Shown here: one piece after another, positions 49,782 to 58,563 of the stretch
How positions within the stretch are numbered: the stretch's first letter is position 1
How the letters are laid out: every line of letters begins with the position of its first letter
Assembly (NCBI GenBank): GCA_934654835.1
Contig: CAKUGY010000007.1
Coordinates: 37,252-101,251, forward strand
Direction of reading: 5' to 3'
Length of the DNA: 64,000 nucleotides
DNA from: an uncultured Collinsella sp.
GTDB taxonomy: Bacteria; Actinomycetota; Coriobacteriia; Coriobacteriales; Coriobacteriaceae
Position numbers and translations under genes: made by a program
The notes under the pieces: generated by a model
Told to the model about the DNA's origin: nothing
Seen by the model: the letters and a program-made list of their open reading frames with translations, nothing else
Databases searched by the model: none

Positions 49782-50786
49782 CTATCGATTCTCAATACTT
49801 CCAATGTTCTTGAGCTCGATGGAGATGAGGCCGTTGGGCTCGTTGACGAACTCGATGTACTCGGAGTTCGAGCCCATCTCGGCCGGGAAGCTGATCTCGA
49901 TGCCCGTATCGGTACGAATCTTATGGTTGCGCACGGCCGCACGCTCAACCTGCTTACGCTCCACGGGCACGCGCTCGGGCACCTTCTCCTCGGTCAGCGC
50001 CGCACGCACGCTCTCTTTGATGACCGGCTCGTCCTCAAAGACCTCGTCAACGATATCCCAAGGCGGCAGCTCCTCGTCGTCTTCGACCTTCTCGGCAACA
50101 GCGGCCTTGACCTTGGCGAGCGCCACGGCCGTGTTGGCGCCGTGCTCCTCGGCAACCTCCTCGACCACACGCGTCACGGTGTCGATAACCTCCTTGCCCG
50201 ACACGCCCGTATCGCACTGCAGCAGGCCGTCAGGGATGAGCATGCGGTCCTCGCCGGCGATCTTGCGCTTCTTGTCCACATAGCCGATCTCCATAGTGCT
50301 CGCGCGCACGATGGCGTAGCTCGGCACCTTTTGCGAAGGGTTCGGCAGGATGGCGTAATGGCGCGCGATATCGTTGCGCACCTCGCCCTCCTCGCGACCC
50401 ACCTCATGCATAAAGGCCTGCTTGGAACCCAACAGCATAACGGCAAACCAGCGAGCGTCCTCGTCATCGTCAAAGTCCGCTACAAGCACGTCGGTGGACT
50501 CGGCCTTCTCTGCCTTGGTAAGCTCCGAGGAGATGAACTCCGCAATCTGCTGCGACAGGTCTATGAACTCGCGCTCGCCAAAGAAATAGCCCTTGAGCTC
50601 GCCGCCGAATGCGGAGTTCTCGGCAAACGTGGCACGCTTGTTATCGGCAGACGTGCGAGCGCGGCGCAGGTGCGTAGTCACAAAATTGCGCACAGTACGG
50701 CTCTCGATATCGAGCTCGCGCTGGCTCATGACGTTGACAGCCGAGTCAAAGTCAAGGATATGCAGGATTGCGTGATTGATTTTCAT
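49782..50786 (-). CDS. Nucleoid-associated protein (NdpA/YejK type)
   Basis: 334 residues. The start KINHAILHILD and later HYAILPNPSQKVPSY and GEDRMLIPDGLLQCDTGVSGKEVIDTVTRVVEE region match the 37-kDa nucleoid protein family. Nucleoid association is known for the E. coli member; the molecular role is poorly defined. Start at the ATG 50786 (the in-frame codon at 50795 is also possible). It lies between two small mobile-looking loci, the toxin-antitoxin pair and the repeat-flanked gene. Confidence 0.8.
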   Translation of the reverse strand: MKINHAILHILDFDSAVNVMSQRELDIESRTVRNFVTTHLRRARTSADNKRATFAENSAFGGELKGYFFGEREFIDLSQQIAEFISSELTKAEKAESTDVLVADFDDDEDARWFAVMLLGSKQAFMHEVGREEGEVRNDIARHYAILPNPSQKVPSYAIVRASTMEIGYVDKKRKIAGEDRMLIPDGLLQCDTGVSGKEVIDTVTRVVEEVAEEHGANTAVALAKVKAAVAEKVEDDEELPPWDIVDEVFEDEPVIKESVRAALTEEKVPERVPVERKQVERAAVRNHKIRTDTGIEISFPAEMGSNSEYIEFVNEPNGLISIELKNIGSIENR

Positions 50787-50860
50787 ATACGGCATTCCGT
50801 TCTAAATCGATTTCAGCACGAATCAGTATAGCGGTCGAGCCCGCCCCACGCGCATCGAAG

Positions 50861-50929
50861 ATTGGTGCATTGGGGTCAGGTTACTTTGCACCAACATGGT
50901 GCAGACAGACCTGACCCCTTTGCACCAAT
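50861..50929. repeat. Left palindromic repeat beside the DUF2974 gene
   Basis: Positions 50861-50881 and 50909-50929 form a 21-bp hairpin with two mismatches. Within it, 50862-50893 is the exact inverted partner of 52111-52142. Confidence 0.85.
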
Positions 50930-50931
50930 GG

Positions 50932-52092
50932 CTAGTGCAGGAGCTCGGACTGCCACGCCTCAAGCTGCTCTGCCAGGCTCTTACCGGCAGCAGGAACATC
51001 AAGCTCGGGGCGCTTGGGCAGCAGCGCACACTTAAGGATCGCTGCGATAGTCTGCGAAATAAAACGGCGAGTATCCTTATCAAAGCCCTGAGCCGTCTGG
51101 AGCATCACCGGCAGGCTCTCACGTAGATTCCCCGCGATATCCGCAAACCGTTCGGCGCCCGTGGCCTCAAACACGGAGAACAGTGCATCTATAAAGCGCT
51201 CACGCTCGGCAGGTCCCACTGCGAGCAGCATCTCGCGAATAGAGCTATCGACGTATCGCGCGCCGGCAGACAGGCGCTCGCAATACACAAAGTCGCAGCC
51301 GTCAACGACCCAGCTAAAGGGATTGTGTTGCAGCAGGCTGAATTCGGTGCTCTCGACAATGGCGTAATCCTCCTGCGTCTCGAACATCATGCCAAAGATC
51401 GACGACTGGGGCAGCGTCTTGTCGATGCGACCGGACAGGCCCGCAAAGGCGTCACCGCTCAGGAACTCCTCGACAAAGCCGGGGCCATCATGGGAGAAGG
51501 CCCGCTCGATCCGGTCGCCAGCAGCGTCAGAGCACATCGCCGCGCCATACACCGCCAAGTTTCCGCCTTTGGAATGGCCTCCGCACAAGAGCGGTCCATC
51601 AATCGCGGCCGCCGCCTCGTCCGCATAACGCGCCGCAGATTCCTGGGAGGGCACGGGGCACCGGAACGCCATGTTAAAATCCTCTTTCCAGCCCACGATC
51701 GTACTGTCGGTCCCACGGAAGGAAAGGTAGCTAAATCCTGCCGGAAAGCGGAACGTCATGGCTGCGAACTGCTCCGTCGCCGTCACGTCGTTCACGGCAC
51801 GATAGCCGCAAACGCGCAGGCCGCGGTAGCGAGGACTTGCCGCAACAGCCTCCAGCAAGGCGCGACTCTCCTCCGGATCCCACAGGTCGCCAATCATGTC
51901 CTGGTAGCACTCGGCACGCAGCAGCTCGCGCACGTCCAGCCCCTGCCAGCCGGCAAGCTCCGGCATATCACCCGGCAAGCGCAAATACGACAGCCATGCA
52001 AACACCAGGCTGTCCACCGCGCAGAACGACCGCTCCTCAAACGAATCGAACGCCGTCTGGGCATACGTCAAAAAGTTAGGCGAATCCGACAT
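50932..52092 (-). CDS. DUF2974/Mbeg1-like alpha/beta hydrolase
   Basis: 386 residues with a lipase-type fold: LSFRGTDSTIVGWKEDFNMAF, then the nucleophile elbow CGGHSKGGNLAVYGA and SHDGPGF, the hallmark of the Mbeg1-like (DUF2974) family. The reaction is unknown; the Ser of GHSKG should be catalytic. The ATG at 52092 has GGGGAGAGG before it. The gene is bracketed by 32-bp exact inverted repeats (50862-50893 and 52111-52142), which makes it look like an inserted cassette. Confidence 0.85.
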   Translation of the reverse strand: MSDSPNFLTYAQTAFDSFEERSFCAVDSLVFAWLSYLRLPGDMPELAGWQGLDVRELLRAECYQDMIGDLWDPEESRALLEAVAASPRYRGLRVCGYRAVNDVTATEQFAAMTFRFPAGFSYLSFRGTDSTIVGWKEDFNMAFRCPVPSQESAARYADEAAAAIDGPLLCGGHSKGGNLAVYGAAMCSDAAGDRIERAFSHDGPGFVEEFLSGDAFAGLSGRIDKTLPQSSIFGMMFETQEDYAIVESTEFSLLQHNPFSWVVDGCDFVYCERLSAGARYVDSSIREMLLAVGPAERERFIDALFSVFEATGAERFADIAGNLRESLPVMLQTAQGFDKDTRRFISQTIAAILKCALLPKRPELDVPAAGKSLAEQLEAWQSELLH

Positions 52093-52110
52093 GCCTCTCC
52101 CCATCAACAC

Positions 52111-52142
52111 TGGTGCAAAGTAACCTGACCCCAATGCACCAA
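52111..52142. repeat. Right inverted repeat beside the DUF2974 gene
   Basis: 32 nt exactly inverse to 50862-50893, lying between the DUF2974 start and the ldh terminator. Both copies have TGGTGCA/TGCACCA ends. Confidence 0.9.
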
Positions 52143-52177
52143 AAAAGGCGCCCGGGCCGTGGGGCCCGGACGCCTTT
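52141..52177 (-). terminator. ldh terminator
   Basis: Stem of 7 plus 7 bp around one mismatch (52144-52158 with 52163-52177) followed by TTTTTT on the minus strand, 31 bp past the ldh stop. It touches the right inverted repeat of the DUF2974 cassette. Confidence 0.88.
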
Positions 52178-52208
52178 CATTGTAGCCTGTTGTCCAAAAG
52201 AGCTTGAT

Positions 52209-53159
52209 TTAGCAGGAGAAATCGACGCTGTCGATGATGTCCTTGAGGGCCTTGGCAGAAGCGGTGAGCTCGCCCTGCTCGGACTCGTTCAGCGGCACGG
52301 GAACGCGGCAGACAACGCCGTCGCGACCGACGACGGTCGGCATGGAGATGGCCAGATCGGACAGGCCATACTCGCCCACCATGAGCGAGGAGACGGGAAG
52401 AACAGTCTGCTCGTCACGCATGACGGCAGTGCAGATACGCTTAACGGCCATAGCGACGCCGTAGTAGGTGGCGTGCTTCTTCTCGATGATGGTGTAGGCG
52501 GAGTTCTTGACGTCCTCGGCGATACGCTTCTCGGCAGCCTCGTGCTCCAGATGGCCGTGAAGCTCGCAGAAGGTGCTCAGCGGCACGCCGGCAACCTGGG
52601 CGCTGGACCAAGCGACGAACTCGGAGTCGCCGTGCTCGCCCATGACGTAGGCCTGGACATCGCGCGGATCGACCTCGACGTGGGCGCCGAGCATCTGCTG
52701 CAGACGACCGGTGTCGAGCACGGTGCCGGAACCGATGACGTGGCCCTCGGGCAGGCCGGACATCTTGATAGCGGCATAGGTCAGAACGTCGACCGGGTTG
52801 GAGACGATCAGCAGAATGCCGTCAAAGCCGGACTTCTTAATCTCGGGGATGATGGACTTAAAGATGTTGACGTTCTTGTTGACCAGGTCCAGGCGGGTCT
52901 CACCGGGCTTCTGGGCAGCGCCAGCGGTGACGACGATCATAGCGGCGTCGGCGACATCAGAGTAATCGCCGGCGTAGATCTTCATCGGCTCGGCAAACGT
53001 CATGCCGTGCGCAATATCCAGGGCCTCGCCCTCGGCGCGGTTCTTGTCCACGTCGATGAGGACCATCTCGGAGAACAGACCGCTCTGCATCAGTGCGAAC
53101 GCCGAGGACGAACCGACGAAACCGCAGCCGACAATAGCGACCTTCTTCTCGTTAACCAT
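52209..53159 (-). CDS. ldh: L-lactate dehydrogenase
   Basis: 316 residues. It reduces pyruvate to L-lactate with NADH and so regenerates NAD in fermentation. The NAD loop VAIVGCGFVGSSSA, IVSNPVDVLTY and the catalytic histidine motif GEHGDSEFVAW are present. A Gln in AAQKPGETR ahead of the substrate Arg supports lactate rather than malate. Monocistronic, with a terminator behind it and an ACCGTTTACC box in its upstream region. Confidence 0.95.
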   Translation of the reverse strand: MVNEKKVAIVGCGFVGSSSAFALMQSGLFSEMVLIDVDKNRAEGEALDIAHGMTFAEPMKIYAGDYSDVADAAMIVVTAGAAQKPGETRLDLVNKNVNIFKSIIPEIKKSGFDGILLIVSNPVDVLTYAAIKMSGLPEGHVIGSGTVLDTGRLQQMLGAHVEVDPRDVQAYVMGEHGDSEFVAWSSAQVAGVPLSTFCELHGHLEHEAAEKRIAEDVKNSAYTIIEKKHATYYGVAMAVKRICTAVMRDEQTVLPVSSLMVGEYGLSDLAISMPTVVGRDGVVCRVPVPLNESEQGELTASAKALKDIIDSVDFSC

Positions 53160-53259
53160 TACAAACTCCCATCTCTCTCCACAAACAAACCGCCCAGGGC
53201 GACCCGAGCGGCTTGCCGTAATCCCAATACATCCAATCGGGACTTTGATTATGCTCCTA

Positions 53260-53345
53260 TTGCAGCCAAATATCGACCGTTTACCGAAATTGTTTGCAGA
53301 ATTCGTATAATAACTGCACGAAATCGGTTTCGAGCTATTGACTCA
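53260..53345 (-). promoter_or_regulatory. ldh promoter region with one ACCGTTTACC box
   Basis: ACCGTTTACC at 53276-53285 is identical to the box at 2045. Further upstream is an AT-rich stretch with ATTATAC (minus strand) near 53309 that could be the -10. A CGAAATCGGTTTCG dyad lies at about 53319-53332. Only one box is present, not a 21-bp pair. Confidence 0.35.
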
Positions 53346-53358
53346 CAAAAACGAATTC

Positions 53359-54522
53359 CTAATACAGGCCCGCTTCGCGAATAGCCTCGACTGCCAGCGC
53401 AATCTGGTCGGGCGGCAGCACCAGCGCCATACGCACGTGCCCCTCGCCCGAAGGACCAAAGCTCGCACCCGGCGTCACGACGACACCGGCCTTCTCCATG
53501 AGCTCCTCGCAAAACGCCATCGAGTCGGTGCGGCCGCCGGGGAGCTTGGCCCACACGAACATGGAGCCATGCGCGTTGGGGCGCTCCCAGCCCAGGCCCT
53601 CAAGACCATCGCACAGGGCATCGCGACGCTCCTGGTACTTCAGGCGCTGCGCCTCGACCTCATCGCGCGGACCGTTCAGGCAGGCGATGGCGGCCTTCTG
53701 AATCGGGAAGAACATGCCAAAGTCGATCTGGCTGCGCAGCTTGGCAAAGGCCGAGACCACGTCCTCGCGACCGACCAAAAAGCCGATGCGGGCACCGGTG
53801 ACGTTAAACGACTTGGAGAGCGAGAAGAACTCCACACCCACCTCGAGCGCACCGGGATACTGCAAGAAACTGCCGCCCGGCTCGCCGTCGAACACGATAT
53901 CCGAATAGGCGTTGTCGTGGACGATCAGCAGGTCGTGCTCGCGGGCGAAGGCGATAATCTCCTCGTAGACCTCGGGCGTGCCCACCGAACCCACCGGGTT
54001 GGCGGGCAGCGACACGATCATGTACTTGGCGCGGTCGGCGACCTCGGGGTCGATGCCTGCCACATAGGGCAGGTAGTTGTGCTCGGCGACCAGCGGGTAG
54101 TACTCGAGCTTAGCGTCGGCGATCTTGGCGCCCGCCTCAAAGACCGGATAGCACGGATCGGGCACCAAGATGGTATCGCCCGAGTCGAGCAGCGCCAGGC
54201 CCAAGTGACCCACGCCCTCCTGCGTGCCGTTGCACGACTGCACCATGGACGGCGTAATACCCGAAACCCCAAAACGGCGCTCGTAATAATCGCACACGGC
54301 CTGCTTGAGCTCGGGCAGGTCGCGCAGGGCGTACTTCCACATCTCGGGGTCCTGGGCGGCCTGGGTCAGAGCCTCGACCACGTGGTCGTACGGCTTAAAG
54401 TCGGGCGTGCCCACACTCATGTTGTAAATGGTCTTGCCCTGGGCTTTAAGCGCAAGAAGCTTGTTGTTGAGCGAGGCAAAAACCTCCGCGCCAAAGCGGT
54501 CGAGACGCTGCGATGCCTGCAT
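53359..54522 (-). CDS. Class I/II aminotransferase, candidate DAP-branch aminotransferase
   Basis: 387 residues. PLP-site motifs are SLPANPVGSVG, HDNAYSDIVFDG and the lysine in FFSLSKSFNVTGARIGFLVG. Overall it resembles LL-diaminopimelate/N-acetyl-diaminopimelate aminotransferases (PatA/DapL2-like) more than aspartate aminotransferase. With dapH and the M20D deacylase in the same window it could supply the missing middle step of the acetylase branch. The ATG at 54522 follows AAAGGTGG. Assignment to one substrate is inferred. Confidence 0.8.
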   Translation of the reverse strand: MQASQRLDRFGAEVFASLNNKLLALKAQGKTIYNMSVGTPDFKPYDHVVEALTQAAQDPEMWKYALRDLPELKQAVCDYYERRFGVSGITPSMVQSCNGTQEGVGHLGLALLDSGDTILVPDPCYPVFEAGAKIADAKLEYYPLVAEHNYLPYVAGIDPEVADRAKYMIVSLPANPVGSVGTPEVYEEIIAFAREHDLLIVHDNAYSDIVFDGEPGGSFLQYPGALEVGVEFFSLSKSFNVTGARIGFLVGREDVVSAFAKLRSQIDFGMFFPIQKAAIACLNGPRDEVEAQRLKYQERRDALCDGLEGLGWERPNAHGSMFVWAKLPGGRTDSMAFCEELMEKAGVVVTPGASFGPSGEGHVRMALVLPPDQIALAVEAIREAGLY

Positions 54523-54540
54523 GGTGCCACCTTTCGATAC

Positions 54541-54572
54541 AAAAAACGCGGCGCTCCGACAAGAGCGCCGCG
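54541..54572 (-). terminator. nadE terminator
   Basis: A perfect 10-bp stem CGCGGCGCTC/GAGCGCCGCG (54547-54556 with 54563-54572) followed by TTTTTT on the minus strand. Confidence 0.9.
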
Positions 54573-54640
54573 CGATACGGGCCATCAGATTGCAAAAGTG
54601 TAACGCTTGCATCCCCTGTTTTGGTTCAATTTAGCCAACC

Positions 54641-56629
54641 TTAGTCAATCGGGCGCAGCGCGTCAATCTGTGCGAGCCACAGACGCGAGCTGGCGTCGCT
54701 CGGCATGCGCCAATCGCCGCGCGGGCTGAGCGTGACCGAACCCACCTTGGGACCGTCGGGCAGGCAGCTGCGCTTAAACTGCTGGGCGAAGAAGCGACGA
54801 TAGAACGTACGCAGCCACGTGTGGATGGTGGCCTCGTCGTAGACGCCTTCAAAGCTCTTGAGCGCCATGCGGTAGATCTTGCCCGGCTCAAAGCCAAAGC
54901 GCAGCAGGTAATAGAGGAAATAGTCGTGCAGCTCGTACGGACCCACCAGATCCTCGGTTTTCTGAGCGATCTCACCATCGCCCGTCGGCGGCAAAAGCTC
55001 GGGCGACACCGGCGTATCGAGAATGTCGAGCAACGTCTCGGCGATGCGGCCGCCAAAGACATCGGCCGCGTAGCGCACCAGATGGCGCACGAGCGTCTTG
55101 GGCACGCTCGCGTTGACGGCATACATACTCATATGGTCACCGTTGTAGGTGGCCCAACCGAGCGCCAGCTCAGACAGGTCACCCGTGCCAATGACAAAGC
55201 CGCCGGCTTGGTTGGCAAGGTCCATGAGAATCTGCGTGCGCTCGCGCGCCTGGCTGTTCTCATAGGTCACGTCCTGGACCGTCGGGTCGTGCTCGATGTC
55301 CTTGAAGTGCTGCTCCACGGCCGCGTGGATCGAGACCTCGCGGAAGCTCACGCCCAGATCGCGGGCGAGCGACTCGGCATTGGACTTGGTACGATGCGTC
55401 GTTCCAAAGCCCGGCATGGAGACGGCCGTAATGCCCGTACGCGGCAGGCCCAGGGCGTCGAACGCGCGCACGGTCACGAGCAGCGCCAGCGTGGAATCGA
55501 GGCCGCCCGAAAGGCCGATGACGGCCGCCTTGGTGCCCGTGTGGGCAAGGCGGGTCTTGAGGCCCGCGGTCTGCAGGTCGAGGATGGTCTCGCAGCGCTC
55601 GGCCAGGTCACCGTGGTCCGCCGGCACAAAGGGCGCGCGCGGGAAGACGCGGTCGATGTCGCAGGCATCGCGCAGGGCGGGTTCTTCCGCAAGCGTGCCC
55701 TCAAACGAAAACTCAACGGTCGTGGCCTCCGGCGCGTCGTCCGGGCGCGTCCACGTCGTCGAGCGGCGACGCTCGGCCACCAGACGATCAAGGTCAACGT
55801 CGGCCACCGCCATGTCGCAGGTGAGCAGCTTGGTCGCGGCGAGCTTCGAGCCGTTTTCGTAGACGAGGTTCTCCCCCGCAAAGACCATATCGGTCGTGGA
55901 CTCGCCCTCGCTCGCGTCCGCGTAGGCATAGGCGCAGTACAAGCGAGCGCTCTGGTTAGAGATGAGGCTGCGGCGATAGTCGGCTTTGCCGATAATTTCG
56001 TCCGAGGCGGACGGGTTGAGAATCATCGTAGCGCCGGCAAGCGCCATCTCGGTCGAAGGGGGCGCCGGCACCCACAGGTCCTCGCAAACCTCAACGCCAA
56101 GCACTATGTCCTCGGCACCCTCGTCACAGCAACGGTAGATAAGCCCCGAGCCAAGCGGCACCGGACCCTGGCCGGCAAATTCAATCCACATGGGATCGGC
56201 AGGTGTCGGAGCAAACCAGCGGCGCTCATAGAACTCGCCATAATTGGGCAGATACTTCTTGGCCGTCAGGCCCAACAGCTCGCCCGCGCAGCACACGGCG
56301 GCGCAGTTGTAGATGTTCTCGGCCACCGCAACGGGAAGACCGATAGTAAAGACAATCGGCAGCTCGCGAGTCTCATCGAGGATGCGCACAAGCGCCGCCT
56401 CGCAGGCATGCAGCAGCGTGCGGTTATGGAACAGGTCAGCCGCGGTATAGCCGGTCAGGTTCAGCTCGGGCAGCACCAGCGCTCGAACACCGCGCTCGGC
56501 AGCGTCGCGAATGGCTGCCAGCGCAACCTCGGCATTACCCTCAACATCGGCCACACGAATCCGCGGCGAAGCCGCCGCCACACGCAAAAAGCCATCACTC
56601 TCAACTTGACCGTTTAGAAAATCGTTCAT
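54641..56629 (-). CDS. nadE: Glutamine-dependent NAD synthetase
   Basis: 662 residues. It amidates nicotinic acid adenine dinucleotide to NAD with ATP. The N-terminal nitrilase-type glutaminase has its triad in VLPELNLTGY (Glu), LTAKKYLPNYGEFYE (Lys) and LGVEVCEDLW (Cys). The C-terminal synthetase has the ATP loop IGLSGGLDSTLAL. This long form makes its own ammonia from glutamine. Monocistronic, with a strong terminator behind. Confidence 0.96.
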   Translation of the reverse strand: MNDFLNGQVESDGFLRVAAASPRIRVADVEGNAEVALAAIRDAAERGVRALVLPELNLTGYTAADLFHNRTLLHACEAALVRILDETRELPIVFTIGLPVAVAENIYNCAAVCCAGELLGLTAKKYLPNYGEFYERRWFAPTPADPMWIEFAGQGPVPLGSGLIYRCCDEGAEDIVLGVEVCEDLWVPAPPSTEMALAGATMILNPSASDEIIGKADYRRSLISNQSARLYCAYAYADASEGESTTDMVFAGENLVYENGSKLAATKLLTCDMAVADVDLDRLVAERRRSTTWTRPDDAPEATTVEFSFEGTLAEEPALRDACDIDRVFPRAPFVPADHGDLAERCETILDLQTAGLKTRLAHTGTKAAVIGLSGGLDSTLALLVTVRAFDALGLPRTGITAVSMPGFGTTHRTKSNAESLARDLGVSFREVSIHAAVEQHFKDIEHDPTVQDVTYENSQARERTQILMDLANQAGGFVIGTGDLSELALGWATYNGDHMSMYAVNASVPKTLVRHLVRYAADVFGGRIAETLLDILDTPVSPELLPPTGDGEIAQKTEDLVGPYELHDYFLYYLLRFGFEPGKIYRMALKSFEGVYDEATIHTWLRTFYRRFFAQQFKRSCLPDGPKVGSVTLSPRGDWRMPSDASSRLWLAQIDALRPID

Positions 56630-56758
56630 GCGAGCTCCAACACATCCGTTTAGCCGCGACGAGTAGCGGCGATATAATCCGCCTCCATTGTACTGTCAAG
56701 CTCAATCAGCGCAGATGGAGACGGGCTCACGTTAAAGACTAAAAAGCGAAGCGGCGTT

Positions 56759-57082
56759 TCAGCAGTAGAACGAAATCTCGTCCACGAGGAAAAATGCCTT
56801 CCATTTAGAGCAAATCAATTCATGCTGAGCGGCAATAATTTCACAAAGGTCATCAAGAGTACCCCGAGGAATCTTCGCCTTGTTATTGGCAACGATACAG
56901 CCGCCCCTGCGAGTCAACCAGATTTTAGCCGAGCTATCTGAAGGCGCTCCCTTGCAAACATGGACATGGATTGGTTCGCCCGCCTCGTTGGACCAAAAGA
57001 AGACGCGATAGCCGCCAATAAGAAATAGGCTAGGCAACCTTAGCTCCTCCGCTTGCGGCATACCGATATAGAAGATGGGCAT
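56759..57082 (-). CDS. DUF4160 protein
   Basis: 107 residues. The DUF4160 pattern is plain: GGYRVFFWSNEAGEPIHVHVCKG, then AKIWLTRRGGCIVANN and a C-terminal helix with FFLVDEISFYC. Function unknown; the family often sits beside another small gene in toxin-antitoxin-like pairs, and here it overlaps the gene upstream by 53 bp (31 bp if the start is the ATG at 57061). The region is less GC-rich than its neighbours. Confidence 0.78.
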   Translation of the reverse strand: MPIFYIGMPQAEELRLPSLFLIGGYRVFFWSNEAGEPIHVHVCKGAPSDSSAKIWLTRRGGCIVANNKAKIPRGTLDDLCEIIAAQHELICSKWKAFFLVDEISFYC

Positions 57083-57338
57083 TGTTGCTCAGAAAAGTCT
57101 CGAAGCCTCGCTTTTCCTCGTCTGTAAAGCGCCCCTCCCACATGGTCCAATTGTAAGAAGGCAGCTCGCAGCGAGCGGAGTCGAAGCCCTCTGCCGTCGG
57201 TCGCTCAAAATGCACAATAACCTTTTCGATGTCGCCATCGACAATCAGGTCAGAATGGACGACCTCAGTGCCGTCTTCGAATGTCATATACGGATACATC
57301 ACGGCAACCACCTCGCAATCGTTTATCCAGTTTAGCAT
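57030..57338 (-). CDS. Hypothetical partner of the DUF4160 gene
   Basis: 102 residues, not recognised with certainty. It has an acidic beta-rich first half (YPYMTFEDGTEVVHSDLIVD, then VIVHFERPTAEGFDSARCEL) that recalls DUF2442-type proteins, and a helical end. The overlap with the DUF4160 gene argues for coupled expression. The ATG at 57338 has only a weak ribosome site; open frame continues upstream without supporting features. Confidence 0.65.
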   Translation of the reverse strand: MLNWINDCEVVAVMYPYMTFEDGTEVVHSDLIVDGDIEKVIVHFERPTAEGFDSARCELPSYNWTMWEGRFTDEEKRGFETFLSNNAHLLYRYAASGGAKVA

Positions 57339-57473
57339 CAAGCACTCACGCCAAAAACGGCGAGCGCCCTTGATAACTTGATGGTATCTGACAAACGACA
57401 TATGCGTTTCACATTGAATGGGTACCCTGATGGCTGCATGAAACGAAGCAGATTTACACCGGGAGGACCCCGT

Positions 57474-58427
57474 ATGACGACCAAGTACACCGATGCGCCG
57501 CGCACGCGCGTCATGACTCCCGCCGCACTCAACAACGGCGTTCACGAGAACCACTCCATCGGCCAGACCATGGCCATCGCGCCCAAAAAAGGCCTGTTCG
57601 ATGACATTTCCATTCCCCAGATCATCGCCGGTGCCGCAGCTGCGGCCACAAGCGTTGCACTTGCCTCCAAGATTGGCATCGCCGGCTCGGTGATCGGTGC
57701 CGCCGTGAGCTCGGTCATCACCGTCGTGTCTTCGCAGGTCTATCGCCACTTTATCTCCGCCAGCGCCGAGGCTATCAAAGGAACGCACGCTGCCGTCGAC
57801 TACCCCGCCGGCACCTACGAGCCCGTTGAGCCCAATGTCAACGAGCACCTCGGCGGCGCCGCGACCACGCAGGAGATGCGCCAGATTGCGGGACGCGCGA
57901 CCACGGCCCGCGTCGCCCCCAACAGCCTACGCGCCAAGGCCGCGGCAGAGCGCAGCCAGACGCAAAAGAAGGTCATCGTCTTCTCGGTCGCTATTGCGAT
58001 CGTCGCGGTCATTGCCTGCGCCGGTGCCATCCTCATCACCACTGCCGGCGAGGGTTTGGGCGCACGCCCCGACCCGATTCTGTCATCGCGCACGACCGAA
58101 AGCGATGCAAATGGCAACGCGCAGTCGCAGGATCAGCATGCACAAACGGACGACACGCAAGACAGTTCCACCTCTGCCGATTCGTCCTCAAACACTCAAA
58201 ACCAATCGCAGAACGCCGATTCCTCTACGGCCAGTAGCGGCACGCAGTCCGGCACGACTGACTCAAGCCAGACGACCGACGGCTCGCAGCCGAGCACGGG
58301 CGATCAGACGGGCGGCAACGCATCGGGGGCGGGCACAGCCGACAGCAGCAACACCAGCAGCTCAAACGGCACCGCATCTGGCACAACATCTGACAGCGCA
58401 AGCCAGGGCACGGCATCGGGCAACTAG
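57474..58427 (+). CDS. Membrane protein with long Ser/Thr/Gly/Gln-rich outer tail
   Basis: 317 residues. Two hydrophobic stretches near residues 45-85 (glycine/alanine-rich, IIAGAAAAATSVALASKIGIAG), a soluble middle, one strong membrane helix (about residues 168-192), then about 120 low-complexity residues rich in Ser, Thr, Gly, Gln and Asp. The tail should lie outside and may be glycosylated or span the wall. No family recognised. The ATG at 57474 follows GGGAGG. Confidence 0.72.
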   Translation: MTTKYTDAPRTRVMTPAALNNGVHENHSIGQTMAIAPKKGLFDDISIPQIIAGAAAAATSVALASKIGIAGSVIGAAVSSVITVVSSQVYRHFISASAEAIKGTHAAVDYPAGTYEPVEPNVNEHLGGAATTQEMRQIAGRATTARVAPNSLRAKAAAERSQTQKKVIVFSVAIAIVAVIACAGAILITTAGEGLGARPDPILSSRTTESDANGNAQSQDQHAQTDDTQDSSTSADSSSNTQNQSQNADSSTASSGTQSGTTDSSQTTDGSQPSTGDQTGGNASGAGTADSSNTSSSNGTASGTTSDSASQGTASGN

Positions 58428-58563
58428 GCGCCCCACCCCACAGATAGACGACCTTCATAACGGGCGCGAATCGGTAACGGTTCGCGCCCGTTTGCCTTGG
58501 GTGCCGTCATGGCAGGCCCTGTGCGATGGTAAGATGCTTTCGTATGTAAAGAGGAGATTTGCC

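Noticed and set aside
50862..52142. Insertion sequence carrying the DUF2974 gene
   Set aside because: The gene is hydrolase-like, not a transposase, and no target duplication is obvious. Kept as a finding, not called an IS.
53319..53332. CGAAATCGGTTTCG dyad near ldh as a Rex site
   Set aside because: It does not match the TTGTGAAnnnnTTCACAA Rex consensus.
54821..56617. 598-codon plus-strand frame opposite nadE
   Set aside because: Arg/Gly/His-rich shadow of a gene with clear catalytic motifs.
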